A stretch of 64,000 nucleotides of DNA from Sphaerisporangium fuscum (GCF_018531465.1 NZ_JAHDTF010000028.1:84437-148436), one strand, 5' to 3'. Positions 49,955 to 59,400 are shown, numbered from the stretch's first letter. Notes: a model not told the origin generated them from the sequence alone. Translations and numbers: made by a program.

Positions 49955-50944
49955 TTACGGGCTCGTCGTCAGCGCCGGGTTCGTCTCGGCGACGCCGTCG
50001 AGCACCTGGTCGATGCGCCCCAAGAGATCGGCGTCGAGCCGGACGCCCGCCGCTTCGGCGTTCTCCCGCACCTGCTCGGGCCGCGACGCCCCGGTGATCG
50101 CCGAAGCCACGCTGGGGTTGTGCAGCACCCAGGCCAGCGCGAGTCGTCCCAGGGACAGCCCTGCCTCATCGGCCAGGGGACGCAGCCGCCGCACCCGTGC
50201 CAGTACGTCCTGTCGCAGGAAGGGCTGGATGAAACCGCCCGCACCGCCCGGGTCCGCGCCGCGCGATCCCGTGGGCGGCGGTCGTCCCGGCCGATACTTG
50301 CCTGTCAGCACGCCCTGGGCGAGAGGGGACCAGGCGAGCTGCCCGATCCCTTCTCGTTCGCACGCTGGTACGACCTCCGCCTCGATCACCCGCCACAACG
50401 CGCTGTACTGCGCCTCGTTGGAGACCAGCGGCACCCGCAGTTCCCGGGCGAGCGCGGCGCCCCTGGTGATCTGCTCGGCCGTCCATTCGGAGACGCCGAC
50501 ATAGAGCACGTGCCCCTGCCGGACCAGGTCGGCGAACGCCAGCATGGTCTCCTCCAGCGGCACCGTCCGGTCGAATCGATGCGCCTGGTACACATCGAGA
50601 TAGTCGGTGCCCAGCCGTCGCAGCGACGCCCGCGCCGACTCCATGACGTGCTTGCGGCCGAGGCCTTTGTCGTTGGGCCCGCCCGGCCCGGTGGGCCAGA
50701 ACACCTTCGTGGATATCTCCAGGCTTTCCCGCCGCTGTCCTTTGAGAGCGCGGCCGAGCACGGACTCGGCCGCGGTGTTCGCGTACGCGTCCGCGGTGAT
50801 GAACGTGGTGATGCCCACGTCCAGTGCCGCCGCGACGCACGATCGTGCCCGTTCTTCCTGGTCAGCCGTGTCGTGCGAGAGCCAGTGGCCGTAGGAGACC
50901 GCGCTGACGGAGAGTCCGCTGCGGCCTAGACGACGAAATTCCAT
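49955..50944 (-). CDS. Aldo/keto reductase
   Basis: A 329-aa NADPH-dependent TIM-barrel reductase of the potassium-channel-beta/YghZ-like group. The N-terminus MEFRRLGRSGLSVSAVSYG, catalytic D-x-x-x-Y (ITADAYANTAAESVLG), K (ISTKVFW) and H (VYQAHRFD) are all recognisable, and VASAITGASRPEQVRENAEA is the cofactor-binding end. The ATG at 50944 is preceded by AT-rich sequence holding the promoter. It reduces aldehydes or ketones; substrate unknown. Confidence 0.92.
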   Translation of the reverse strand: MEFRRLGRSGLSVSAVSYGHWLSHDTADQEERARSCVAAALDVGITTFITADAYANTAAESVLGRALKGQRRESLEISTKVFWPTGPGGPNDKGLGRKHVMESARASLRRLGTDYLDVYQAHRFDRTVPLEETMLAFADLVRQGHVLYVGVSEWTAEQITRGAALARELRVPLVSNEAQYSALWRVIEAEVVPACEREGIGQLAWSPLAQGVLTGKYRPGRPPPTGSRGADPGGAGGFIQPFLRQDVLARVRRLRPLADEAGLSLGRLALAWVLHNPSVASAITGASRPEQVRENAEAAGVRLDADLLGRIDQVLDGVAETNPALTTSP

Positions 50945-51174
50945 GCATTTACGGTAGCCCTCTTTTTCGAGTGACAAAGCCTTTTCCGGGCCGATTTGAC
51001 AAATTGATAAAAGGCGCTCTGAAGGCAGAGTGGGAGAGCATCGAAAGGTGAATCTGTCAAATTCTTGTGCCGGATTCATGGGGGCGGCGCCTGGAGTCGG
51101 CATGTGCTCATCGGTGGAGTCGAACTCCATCCGCACATCGCCCTGGTCATGCTCGCCCTGAGCTCTCGCCGGCT

Positions 51175-52281
51175 TCAGCGCAGCGCGCAGAGGGTGGCGT
51201 CGGCGAGGTCGAGGAGCCGGGGCGTGATCTCGCTCGGGTGGCGGTTGATCGCGAGGGTGACCTGGCGGCGGCCGTCGGGGCTGGAGGCCGCGATCGTGCG
51301 GTAGCCGTTGGCGCCGCCGCCGTGCCCGACCCAGGTGCCCGCGCAGTGCTTCAGCTTGGTCTCGTACAGCCCGAGTCCGGCGTTGGCGCCCGGCCACATG
51401 CGTGCCGGATCCGCGGGGACCGTCGTGCGCATCTCCTTGAGCCGGGCCGCGGGCAGCAGTCCGCCGCCGAGCAACGCGGCCCAGAAGCGGTTCAGATCGG
51501 AGGTGGTCGACACGAGCGCGCCCGCCGCGCCGCCGTAAATCATGTTCCACTCGGTGGTGTCGTACCGCTCGCCCTCGTCGTAGACGTAACCGTGCGCGTG
51601 CCGTCCCGGGATGCGCGGATTGTCGCCCGGCCACCACGTCCTGGTGAGCTTGAGCGGCCTGAGGATCCGCCGCGTGATCTCCGTGCCGACGTCGTTACCC
51701 GTGGCCTGCTTCACGATCATGGCCAGGAGGGCGTAGTTGGTGCTCGAATAGTTCCACGGCTTGTCCGACCGCGGTACGCGCAGCCCGATCGCGAACAGAT
51801 CCTCGGGCTCGAAGTGCTTGAAGCGGTCGCGTGAGGCGTCGATCTCGTCGGAGGACGTGTAGTCGCCGAGGCCGCTCGTGTGCCGGAGCAGGTCCCTGAC
51901 GGTGATCTTCTCGTTCGGTAAGTACCGCGTCAGCGGCGCGTCCAGGCTGATCTTGCCCTCCTCCACGAGCTGGAGCACCACCGTCGCCGTGAACGACTTG
52001 GTGATGCTGCCGATCCTGATCCGCTCGTCGCCGCGCATCCGCCGGCCCGTGACGACGTCCGCCACCCCGCTGCCCAGCGACACCTGCCCGCACGCCGGGG
52101 AGCTGACCGCCGCGAGGATGCCCGGCGCGCCCCCCGCCTTCACGATCGCGTCGAGCGACCGTCGCAGCGCGCTCGTGTCGCACCTCCGTGTCGCCGCCGA
52201 CGCCTGCGGCGCCACTCCGACCGTCACCGCTCCCGCAGCCGCGGCCAGTGCCAGCGCCGCGGCGACTCTCGTCTTTCTCAT
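51175..52281 (-). CDS. Secreted serine hydrolase (class C beta-lactamase/DD-peptidase-like)
   Basis: A 368-aa exported protein with a signal peptide (MRKTRVAAALALAAAAGAVTV, cut after PQASA). It has the SxxK nucleophile S92-I-T-K95, a Y178-S-S motif in the YxN position, and HGGGANG near residue 328 in the KTG/HxG position. This set marks beta-lactamase family serine hydrolases such as D-alanyl-D-alanine carboxypeptidases (R61 type) and esterases. Expected outside the membrane, acting on peptidoglycan peptides or esters. Cysteines C34, C64 and C366-like may form disulfides. Confidence 0.9.
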   Translation of the reverse strand: MRKTRVAAALALAAAAGAVTVGVAPQASAATRRCDTSALRRSLDAIVKAGGAPGILAAVSSPACGQVSLGSGVADVVTGRRMRGDERIRIGSITKSFTATVVLQLVEEGKISLDAPLTRYLPNEKITVRDLLRHTSGLGDYTSSDEIDASRDRFKHFEPEDLFAIGLRVPRSDKPWNYSSTNYALLAMIVKQATGNDVGTEITRRILRPLKLTRTWWPGDNPRIPGRHAHGYVYDEGERYDTTEWNMIYGGAAGALVSTTSDLNRFWAALLGGGLLPAARLKEMRTTVPADPARMWPGANAGLGLYETKLKHCAGTWVGHGGGANGYRTIAASSPDGRRQVTLAINRHPSEITPRLLDLADATLCALR

Positions 52282-52550
52282 GCCCTCACTGTGTCGATGC
52301 CCGCACGGATCCGCCTCGTGCCGCAGGACCGACCCGGCTCCTCCCGGAGGACCACATGATCCTCGGCGCCTCAGCCTGGGAGACGATTGCGAAAGCCGCC
52401 TGAGGAGCAGGTGGTGGCGTGCTCGCCGCGGCCATCAGCCGCCGCAAGGTGCATCGAGCGGGCACGGCCCGTTCGTCCCGGATGGTTCGCAGGTGGCCGC
52501 CTGTGAACCATCCGCTTGGAGCGATCCCGGCGCAGGCCGATGCCGGGGGC

Positions 52551-53180
52551 TCAGAATCCGATGGCTTCGCGGAGCAGCAGGACGATGCCGCGCCCGGGGT
52601 GGGGTTCCGCGTTGAGGATGAGAAGGCGGTTGAGGGCGCTGGGCTGACCGTAGGCCTTCATGGCGCGCTCGTTCTCCAGCCCGAGGCAGTGGTCTTCGAC
52701 GCGCCGCAGCGCGGTGTCCAGGTCGGGTACCACCTTCTGCGCCCCGACGACCCAGATCGCGCGGGCCGCGGCGCCCGAGTACCCGGCCAGCTGGCTTCCG
52801 CTGGCGGAGGCGGCCACAAGGGATCCGGTCTCGGTGACCGCGGCGACGCTGCCGACGATGACGTCGGGGCAGGCGATCATCTGCCAGATCTCGGTCAACT
52901 GGGTGGCGCGGTCCATGGTCCTGCTGCGCGCCTTGACGGAGGCGTATCGCCCGCTGCCGTTGATGTCCTCGTCGATGCCGGACAGGCGGAGGGTCTCGCT
53001 GGCCCCGGTGAACACGGTGGCGCCCTCGGGGATCAGTTCTTTGACGCGGGTACGGGCGGCGGCGGCGTCGTCGAGGATCTCGACGGTGAAGCCGTGTGCG
53101 GTCAGCGCGGCTGCCGTCCGCTCCAGGCGCTGCGCGGGTGCCGGGGCGGTGAACGGTGTGGCCGGCATGGAGGTGGTCAT
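52551..53180 (-). CDS. LUD-domain protein (LutC-like)
   Basis: A 209-aa LUD (lactate utilisation) domain protein: RVKELIPEGATVFTGASETLRLSGI, then MIACPDVIVGSVAAVTETGSLVAASASGSQL and AIWVVGAQKVVPDLDTALRRVEDHCLGLE are family signatures. The best-known members help oxidise L-lactate with LutA and LutB, but neither is present here; stand-alone LUD proteins are of unknown role. The ATG at 53180 follows AGAGG. It ends about 270 bp from the serine hydrolase; no operon partner is obvious. Confidence 0.85.
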   Translation of the reverse strand: MTTSMPATPFTAPAPAQRLERTAAALTAHGFTVEILDDAAAARTRVKELIPEGATVFTGASETLRLSGIDEDINGSGRYASVKARSRTMDRATQLTEIWQMIACPDVIVGSVAAVTETGSLVAASASGSQLAGYSGAAARAIWVVGAQKVVPDLDTALRRVEDHCLGLENERAMKAYGQPSALNRLLILNAEPHPGRGIVLLLREAIGF

Positions 53181-53349
53181 GGTGCCTCTGAGCTTTCTGT
53201 TCGCTGGACGACGTGTTCGTCCGAGCAGTTCGACAAGACAGCCCCCCGGAATGTGAGGCGACGCACCGGCCCGTTCGCGGCGAACCCGGCTCCCCGCCAC
53301 GTATCCAGGTGAGGACCAGCCAGGGGATCAAAGGGCGGGTGGCAGAGGG

Positions 53350-54108
53350 CTACATGGGGTCGGGGCGGACGATCGCGCCGGGGATGGTGCGTTCGGCGAT
53401 GGCGGCGTGCACCGGGCAGGCGAGTTCGTCGTGGCCCTGGCCGGGGAGTTCGACGCGCATGTCGTACAGGTGCTCGTGATCGCACGGGGTCTGGAGCCCG
53501 AGTGACTCGGCGTACGGGTCGTCGGGCTTGGTGCGGATGAGCTCGCAGACGGTGCCGTAGCGGGTCGCCTCGTCGGCGTCCCGGCGGGCCGTCTCCAGGG
53601 CCGTGGCGAGGGCGGCCAGGTGGCGGCGGGCGCCGGGGTGGAAGCGCCGGTGCTCGTCGCGGGCCGCCTCGGCGACCTCGTCCCGCAGTTCCTCCACGGC
53701 GCTGAGCAGTTCCATCAGGTAGCGGGTCATGTCGCCGTCGTCGGCGGCGTCGTGGTAGGCGTCCATGCGTCGCTGGCAGGGGTCGGCCGCGTGGGCGACC
53801 GGGCCGATCTGTCCGGGGACGGCCAGCTTGCGGGACTGCAGGGCCACGACGGGGGTGAAGCGCGGACGGCGGTTGCCGTGGTCGTCAGGTTCGGTGGTGG
53901 CGATCTGCTCGCCGGGCCCGGCGATGTCGCCGGTGTCGTTGAGGGGCAGGTTCACGACGCCGGCGACCACCGCCCACCCGTAGAGATTCGGATCGTGGCC
54001 GGGCTCGATTTCCTCCACCTCGATGCGCAGCGGCGTGGCGGCCGGGAAGGCGGCGGCGAGGTCGCCGACGGTCTGGATGATGCGCGGCCGATCGGGACTG
54101 GGGTCCAC
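53350..54108 (-). CDS. Hypothetical protein (tVGDL-type N-terminal domain, helical C-terminal half)
   Basis: A 252-aa cytosolic protein. The N-terminal ~85 residues (IIQTVGDLAAAFPAATPLRIEVEEIEP...FTPVVALQSRKL) resemble the actinobacterial DUF6225-like TVGDL domain, though I am not certain of the accession. The C-terminal half is Ala/Glu/Arg-rich and helical (YLMELLSAVEELRDEVAEAARDEHRRF) and ends with a His/Cys-bearing tail (PCDHEHLYDMRVELPGQGHDELACPVHAAIAERT) that could bind a metal. A fragment of a second copy lies at 40155-40235. Function unknown. Confidence 0.65.
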   Translation of the reverse strand: MDPSPDRPRIIQTVGDLAAAFPAATPLRIEVEEIEPGHDPNLYGWAVVAGVVNLPLNDTGDIAGPGEQIATTEPDDHGNRRPRFTPVVALQSRKLAVPGQIGPVAHAADPCQRRMDAYHDAADDGDMTRYLMELLSAVEELRDEVAEAARDEHRRFHPGARRHLAALATALETARRDADEATRYGTVCELIRTKPDDPYAESLGLQTPCDHEHLYDMRVELPGQGHDELACPVHAAIAERTIPGAIVRPDPM

Positions 54109-54308
54109 GGGGAGTCCTGCTTTCTGTTGAGTCGCCTTCAGGCTGGACCTCCGAGATTCCGCGTCCCAGGGCTTCGGAGAGGCTCCAGTCCACCTCCGAG
54201 ACTACGCACATGATCGACTCATGGCCGCTTCCGGTCGGCTCTCGGCCCGTACCCGGCGCCGACCGGAGTGGCCGAGGTGCGCCAGGGCGTGGCCGCACAG
54301 GGCGGAGC

Positions 54309-54803
54309 TCAGGCCGAGCCGGTGACGGCCTCCTGGTAGGCGCGCAGGGCGTCGGCGTCGTCGATGCTGCCGTGGTGATGGAATTGGCGCCATCTGCCGT
54401 TCTCGTAGCGGAAGTACCGGCTGGTGCGGATGCGGAGCGGCACGGCGACGCCATCGGGGCCGGTGTAGGCGCCCGTCTCTCTCCCGGCGAAGACGGCGTG
54501 GTCATCGCCCAAGTACTCGACGATGTCGCCGAAGGTCACCTCGACCCGTACCGGCCCATTGAAGATCTTGTCGTACAGGTCCGCCACGGCGTCGCCGGAA
54601 CGCAGGATGCCCCCGATGGGGTTGTTGAGCTGTGCCAGCGGATGGTCACTCCAGTCCTCGCGCAACGCCGTGGCGTCACGGTGGTTGAGGGCGTAGTAGA
54701 AGGACTCCAGCGCCGCGTACGCGCCTTGCACCGAGGGGTCGGCCGCTTCCGCCAGGCGGTCGCGCGCGTCGGGACCGTACTGTGCCTCGCTGTGCTTGAT
54801 CAC
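54309..54803 (-). CDS. SnoaL/NTF2-like protein
   Basis: A 164-aa NTF2-fold protein: AYAALESFYYALNHRDATALREDWSDHPLAQLNNPIGGILRSGDAVADLYDKIF is a SnoaL_3-like N-terminus, followed by the beta sheet VFAGRETGAYTGPDGVAVPLRIRTSRYFRYENGRWRQFHHHGSID. It may be a small isomerase/cyclase-like or ligand-binding protein. The start is a GTG at 54803 with GGAGGT 7 nt upstream. Upstream lie several GTTCGA/TCGAAC repeats. A tetR gene lies 177 bp further upstream on the same strand. Confidence 0.82.
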   Translation of the reverse strand: MIKHSEAQYGPDARDRLAEAADPSVQGAYAALESFYYALNHRDATALREDWSDHPLAQLNNPIGGILRSGDAVADLYDKIFNGPVRVEVTFGDIVEYLGDDHAVFAGRETGAYTGPDGVAVPLRIRTSRYFRYENGRWRQFHHHGSIDDADALRAYQEAVTGSA

Positions 54804-54824
54804 GAAATACCTCCGGCCTTGGAA

Positions 54825-54869
54825 GTTCGACAGGAATCGAACTACTCGATTGTACGACAGCGATCGAAC
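54825..54869. promoter_or_regulatory. GTTCGA / ATCGAAC repeat cluster
   Basis: GTTCGA at 54825-54830 and ATCGAAC at 54836-54842 and 54863-54869 (direct spacing 27 bp) lie immediately upstream of the SnoaL-like gene. They are candidate binding sites for the upstream TetR protein. Confidence 0.4.
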
Positions 54870-54979
54870 ATCGGGTGGCCGGGCCGGGATACGAAACCCT
54901 GGAAGGGCTCGCTCGCCGGCGCGAGACGGACGGCGAGCGGATCTTCGGCGCGGACGGTGAGGTGGCCGGTCGGGTCGCG

Positions 54980-55618
54980 CTAGGCGCCGCGTCCGGTGAA
55001 GGCGCCGGCGGAGGCGGCGAGGGCGGCGGTTCTGGCGGCGTGCTCGGGCAGGTGCGGGTCGGGTGGCGTGCGGAGGAGCAGCAGCTGGTGGTACAGCGGC
55101 GCGGTGGCGGCGACGAGCAGTCGGCGGGCGTCGGTGCGCGGCGAGAGTTCGCCGCGCTGGATCGCCCGGCTGACGATGATCTCGCACCGGGTGTAGCGGT
55201 CCTCCCAGAGCCGCTGTTGGGCGCGGTCGGCCTTCTCCGAGCGGAACGCGGCGGCGATCAGGGCTGTCATGATCGGCGGCTGCGCGGTCAGGGCCGCCTG
55301 GATCTCATCGTTCAGTGCTGTCAGGTCGCCTTCCAGCGAGCCGGTGTCGGGGGGTTGCCAGTCGTCCTCGCCCGCCGCGTCGAGGACGTCGGCGAGCAGG
55401 CCGCCGACGTCCCCCCACCGCCGGTACACCGTCGCGCGGTGCACGCCCGCGCGGGCGGCGACGGTGTCCATGGTGAGCCCGTCGTAACCGTGCTCTCCGA
55501 GCTCCGCGCGGACCGCGTCGAGGACCTGCGCGCGAATGCGGGCGGTGCGGCCGCCGGGACGGCGCCGGGTCGGCGACGCCGGCCGGGCGTCCTCCGGTTG
55601 TGGTGCTGGGGGAGTCAT
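54980..55618 (-). CDS. TetR-family transcriptional regulator
   Basis: A 212-aa regulator with a basic Pro/Arg-rich N-tail, then the helix-turn-helix YDGLTMDTVAARAGVHRATVYRRWGDVGGLLADVL (about 44-80), the RAGVHRATVYRRW type of TetR proteins. The C-terminal domain includes LYHQLLLLRTPPDPHLPEHAARTAALAASAGAFTGRGA, a TetR_C_16-like ending. It is upstream of the SnoaL-like gene on the same strand and probably regulates it through the repeats at 54825-54869. Confidence 0.88.
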   Translation of the reverse strand: MTPPAPQPEDARPASPTRRRPGGRTARIRAQVLDAVRAELGEHGYDGLTMDTVAARAGVHRATVYRRWGDVGGLLADVLDAAGEDDWQPPDTGSLEGDLTALNDEIQAALTAQPPIMTALIAAAFRSEKADRAQQRLWEDRYTRCEIIVSRAIQRGELSPRTDARRLLVAATAPLYHQLLLLRTPPDPHLPEHAARTAALAASAGAFTGRGA

Positions 55619-56007
55619 CGCTGGTCATCCGGTTTGCTCAGTGGGACGGGGTCATGCCACCATCTTAATGCATCAGTTGTCGCACTAGTGAGGTCATCGG
55701 TGTTCTTCCTGAATGTTCGCCCAGTCGCGCGGCCCCTGACGGCCGCCCCGTTCCCGAACGTTCCGGAGTGCTCGCATGCCCACCGCGGGTCACCGCGCCG
55801 GCCGTCGGGCCGTCCTCCGGCGGCGGGCTCGCCCGTGACCCGGTGACCTGTCCGCTCGCCGCGAGGGCTCATCGGCGAGAACGGATGGACAGGACGCTCA
55901 CGGCGCCGCTCGGCCGGCTGCGCACCGGACGCCCGTCCGGCCGTGCGTGCGACTCCGGCCTCCGCGCCGTCTTTCGGACCCCAGACAGCCACAGGAAGGA
56001 ATGATCA
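55619..56007. other. Intergenic region upstream of the vat-like gene
   Basis: No gene is supported across 390 bp. An AT-richer segment at 55664-55690 (ATCTTAATGCATCAGTTGTCGCACTAG) probably holds the tetR promoter, and GAACGTTC at about 55757 is a short palindrome. AGGAAGGA at 55993-56000 is the ribosome-binding site of the acetyltransferase. Confidence 0.45.
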
Positions 56008-56664
56008 GTGATGTCATCTGTTCCCGCCGACCCGACCGTGGTGCATCCCATGCCCGGACAGCCGCGTGTGGTGCTGCTGAAACCCCTGATCATCTCGCCG
56101 CTGATCGAGGTCGGGGAGTTCTCCTACTACGACGATCCGGACGATCCGACCGCCTTCGAGACCCGTAACGTGTTGTACCACTACGGGCCGGAGAAGCTGG
56201 TCATCGGGAAGTTCTGCGCGCTGGGCGAGGGCGTGCGGTTCATCATGAACGGCGCCAACCACCGCATGGACGGCCCCTCGACGTTCCCCTTCCCGATCAT
56301 GGGCGGTTCCTGGGCCGAGCACTTCGACCTCATCACCGGTCTGCCCGGACGGGGTGACACGGTGGTGGGCAACGACGTCTGGTTCGGCTACCGGTCGATG
56401 GTGATGCCCGGCGTCCGCATCGGCCACGGAGCGATCATCGCCTCCGGTTCGGTCGTCGTCGACGACGTCCCCGACTACGGCATCGTCGGCGGCAACCCGG
56501 CCGGGCTCATCCGCCGCCGCCACAGCGACGCCGACATCGAGCGCCTCCTGGCTGTGGCGTGGTGGGACTGGCCGCTCGAGCACATCGGCGAGCACATCCG
56601 CACGATCATGTCCGGCGGCATCGACGACCTGGAGAAAGCGGCCGTGCAGGTGCGAGGCGCGTAA
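56008..56664 (+). CDS. Vat/CatB-type xenobiotic O-acetyltransferase
   Basis: A 218-aa left-handed beta-helix (hexapeptide-repeat) acetyltransferase. The signature region is IGKFCALGEGVRFIMNGANHRMDGPSTFPF, with H85 in NGANH the expected catalytic histidine. It is followed by hexapeptide turns (VVGNDVWFGYRSMVMPGVRIGHGAIIASGSVV) and WWDWP near the end, as in streptogramin A (Vat) and chloramphenicol (CatB) enzymes. Acetyl-CoA is the donor. GTG at 56008 or ATG at 56011. It is directly upstream of an erythromycin-esterase-like gene. Antibiotic modification is plausible but not proven. Confidence 0.88.
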   Translation: MMSSVPADPTVVHPMPGQPRVVLLKPLIISPLIEVGEFSYYDDPDDPTAFETRNVLYHYGPEKLVIGKFCALGEGVRFIMNGANHRMDGPSTFPFPIMGGSWAEHFDLITGLPGRGDTVVGNDVWFGYRSMVMPGVRIGHGAIIASGSVVVDDVPDYGIVGGNPAGLIRRRHSDADIERLLAVAWWDWPLEHIGEHIRTIMSGGIDDLEKAAVQVRGA

Positions 56665-56742
56665 CCGTCCGCCGCCGAGCCGCGGTGACCCACGCTCCCG
56701 GATCATCGTTCGTCCACCTCCCACCACCAGAATCGAGCCTCT

Positions 56743-58071
56743 ATGCCGGCCTCCCTCCACCACGATCCCTTCGCCGACTGGCTTCGCGGCCACGCCGTCC
56801 CGCTCACCCACCTCGACCCTGGGGCGCCGCTGGACGACCTGGAGCCGCTGGGCGACGTCATCGGCGGCGCCCGCGTCGTCGCGATCGGTGAGAACTCCCA
56901 CTTCATCACCGAGTTCTCACTAATGCGCCGGCGCATCCTGCGGTTCCTGGCCGAGCGTTGCGGGTTCACCGTCCTTGCCTTCGAGTACGGCTTCAGCGAA
57001 GGCTTCCCCCTCGACGCCTGGGCGCAGGGGGAGGGGACGGACGATGATCTGTCGGCCCATCTCGCCGCGGCGATCCCGGTGGGAGTCGACGAGCCGCTGC
57101 GCTGGATGCGCCGGCACAATGCCACAGCGCCGAAGCCGGTGCGTTTCGCCGGGATCGACATCCCGGCCGCCGGTGGGTCCTTGATCCCCGCCCTGGCCCC
57201 GGTCGCCGACTACCTGCGGCAGATCGATCCGGAGACCCTGCCGGCCGTCCGGACGGCGATGCGGATCGCCGGATCGTTCGCCGGCCCCTCGGCGGCCTCG
57301 GCCGCGCCGGCCTGGACGCGCCTGGCCACCGCCGAACAGGACGCCCTCAGCGCCATCCTGATGCGTCTGCTCATCCGCTTCCGCGCCGTCGCACCGCTGT
57401 ACGTCTCCCGGGGGGACCAGCTCGGTTACGACATCGCCCTGCGCCGCCTCGAAGCCGCCTGCCACGCCGACTACGGCTTCCGCGCGATGGCCGGCCTCTA
57501 CGCCGGAAACGGCCTGACCGCCGACACCTCGGCCCGCGACGTCTACATGGCCGGGTCGGTCCTGTGGCACCTGGAACGCTCCGAACCCGGCACCCGCATC
57601 GTGCTGGCCGCCCACAACGCCCACATCCAGAAGGAACCGATCTCCTTCAACGGCCACCTCACCGGGCTGCCCATGGGCCAGTACCTGCACAGCGCCCTCG
57701 GCGACGACTACTTCGCCCTCGCCCTGACCAGCACGGCCGGACACACCGCCGACATGCGTCCCGACGAGGACGCCCGCTTCGGGTTCGCCATCGACGACAC
57801 CGCGCTGGAGCCGCCCGAGCCGGGAAGCGTCGAAGCCGCCTTCGCCGACGCCGGCCTCGGGCTGAGCCTCGCCGACGCCCGCCGGGCGCGCACGCGGGAT
57901 TCCGGCGGCGCCGGCCCCGACCGCATCCGGATACAGAGCGCCTACGTGCACACCCCCGTCCTCGACGCGTTCGACGGCATCCTCAACACCCCGATCTCCA
58001 CCGTGGCCGACGTCGACGGCGGGAAGCCGGCAGCCGTGGAAACGTCGCCGGCGACGTCACAAGACGGATGA
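56743..58071 (+). CDS. Erythromycin esterase-like protein (EreA/SuccB family)
   Basis: A 442-aa Ere-type hydrolase. Active-site features fit the family: E50-x-x-H53 in IGENSHF, E81 in AFEYGFSEG, and AAHNAHIQK further on, which in Ere enzymes activate water to open the macrolide lactone. Length and layout match the family. The family also contains many members of unknown substrate, so macrolide hydrolysis is not certain. It follows the Vat-like gene by 78 bp on the same strand, so the pair may form a resistance operon. Confidence 0.86.
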   Translation: MPASLHHDPFADWLRGHAVPLTHLDPGAPLDDLEPLGDVIGGARVVAIGENSHFITEFSLMRRRILRFLAERCGFTVLAFEYGFSEGFPLDAWAQGEGTDDDLSAHLAAAIPVGVDEPLRWMRRHNATAPKPVRFAGIDIPAAGGSLIPALAPVADYLRQIDPETLPAVRTAMRIAGSFAGPSAASAAPAWTRLATAEQDALSAILMRLLIRFRAVAPLYVSRGDQLGYDIALRRLEAACHADYGFRAMAGLYAGNGLTADTSARDVYMAGSVLWHLERSEPGTRIVLAAHNAHIQKEPISFNGHLTGLPMGQYLHSALGDDYFALALTSTAGHTADMRPDEDARFGFAIDDTALEPPEPGSVEAAFADAGLGLSLADARRARTRDSGGAGPDRIRIQSAYVHTPVLDAFDGILNTPISTVADVDGGKPAAVETSPATSQDG

Positions 58072-58171
58072 GAAAATACGACACAAGATGTCCGATTTTG
58101 CGTCGAGGATGGCCGTACCGGTCGACGTCGATGGGGACGTGGACCAGGACCACGGAAAGACAAGGATCTCG

Positions 58172-58693
58172 ATGCGCGAAACGCCGGAAGAGCTCGAAGA
58201 GCTCCAGGCCCTCCTCGAAGCCTCCCTCTCCCGCTCCACCTCGCACCTCCGCTCGATCGTCACGGAGAACACGCTGGGCGCGGAGCAACTCACCCGTGTC
58301 CTGACCGGCATGCGCACGCTCGCGTTGTCCACCGTCACGGCGAAGGGCGAGCCACGGATCAGTGGTGCGGACGGGCATTTCCTGCACGGCAAGTGGCACT
58401 TCGGCACGGCGCGCGGCGCCGCCAAGGCCCGCCACCTCGCCGCCCGTCCCGCCGCCAGCGTCGCCTACATGCGCGGAGAGGACCTGGGCGTGTTCACCCA
58501 CGGCACGGTGGAGATCCTCAACCCCGACGACGGCGAGCCGGCGGCGGACTGGCCGGACCTCCTCGAGTACTTCAAGGACTTCTACGGTGAGAACGCCTTC
58601 GACTGGGACCACCAAGTGGTCTACTACCGGCTGCATCCGCACTGGATGACCGTCTACGCCCCCGATGTCGCGAAGCTCGCCGCCGCGCCTTGA
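58172..58693 (+). CDS. PPOX-class flavin-binding family protein
   Basis: A 173-aa split-barrel protein with an N-terminal acidic helical extension (MRETPEELEELQALLEASLSRSTSHLRSIVTEN). The core is LALSTVTAKGEPRISGADGHFLHGKWHFGTARGAAKARHLAARPAASVAYMRGEDLGVFTHGTVEIL. The ATG at 58172 follows AAGGA; an earlier ATG at 58088 is possible. It lies 100 bp after the Ere-like gene on the same strand. The reaction is unknown. Confidence 0.85.
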   Translation: MRETPEELEELQALLEASLSRSTSHLRSIVTENTLGAEQLTRVLTGMRTLALSTVTAKGEPRISGADGHFLHGKWHFGTARGAAKARHLAARPAASVAYMRGEDLGVFTHGTVEILNPDDGEPAADWPDLLEYFKDFYGENAFDWDHQVVYYRLHPHWMTVYAPDVAKLAAAP

Positions 58694-58748
58694 TCGGCGG
58701 CGGCCGGCGGCTCGGGAGCGTGCCGGTCAGCGGAGGCAGCGGATGAGA

Positions 58749-59400
58749 TCGCCGATGATGGAGCCGACCCGGGCCGAGTCGAACTCGTCGGTGTCGATCA
58801 GGAGGGTCACGGCCCGCGACGCGCAGTACCGCGCGATCGCCCAGGTGGTGCGCACCTGCCGGTTCCCCGCCATCCCCGGCGGTCTTCCTCGTCTCGGTGT
58901 CGCGGTCCGCGCGGGAAGCGGGGAACCGGGGTCGATCTGGGTCGTCGATGCCGGGGACTGCCTCGACTCCGCCGCCGAACAGGCCCTCTCCGACGTGGCG
59001 GACATCGTCTCGCGGCACCTGCTCGCGGCCCGTACCGCGGTCGACGCCGTCCGGCGCAGGCGCGCCGACCTGTTACGGCGGCTGCTCGCCGACCCGAGCA
59101 GCGTCACCGCGGTGGCCCCCGCAGCTCGGCCTGGACCCGAACCTGCGCGTCGCGGTGGCCGCGTTCGCCGTCGCCTCGGACGAGGCCGAGGAGGTCGTCG
59201 CGGCACACGCGACCACCCGGCTCGCCGACCTGGTGAGCCTGCACTGCGAGGCCCACTACGGCAGGCACGGCTGCGCGCTGATCGAGGGGACGGTCTACGC
59301 CCTGCTGCCCAGCGGTCCTTCGCCGAACACGCACCGCGAACTGGTCGCCGACATCGCCCGGCGAGCCCACGGCGCGCTGCGCTCGCCTAGCGCGGACAGC
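58749..59400 (+). pseudogene. PucR/CdaR-type regulator, frameshifted and truncated
   Basis: One frame reads PRLGVAVRAGSGEPGSIWVVDAG, then ALSDVADIVSRHLLAARTAVDAVRRRRADLLRRLLAD. After about 59118 the similarity continues in another frame: LGLDPNLRVAVAAFAVASDEAEE, HYGRHGCALIEGTVYALLPS. This is the N-terminal sensor and GGDEF-like part of PucR regulators. The C-terminal PucR helix-turn-helix is absent; the sequence runs into the cspA terminator. So it is both frameshifted and cut short. Confidence 0.65.
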
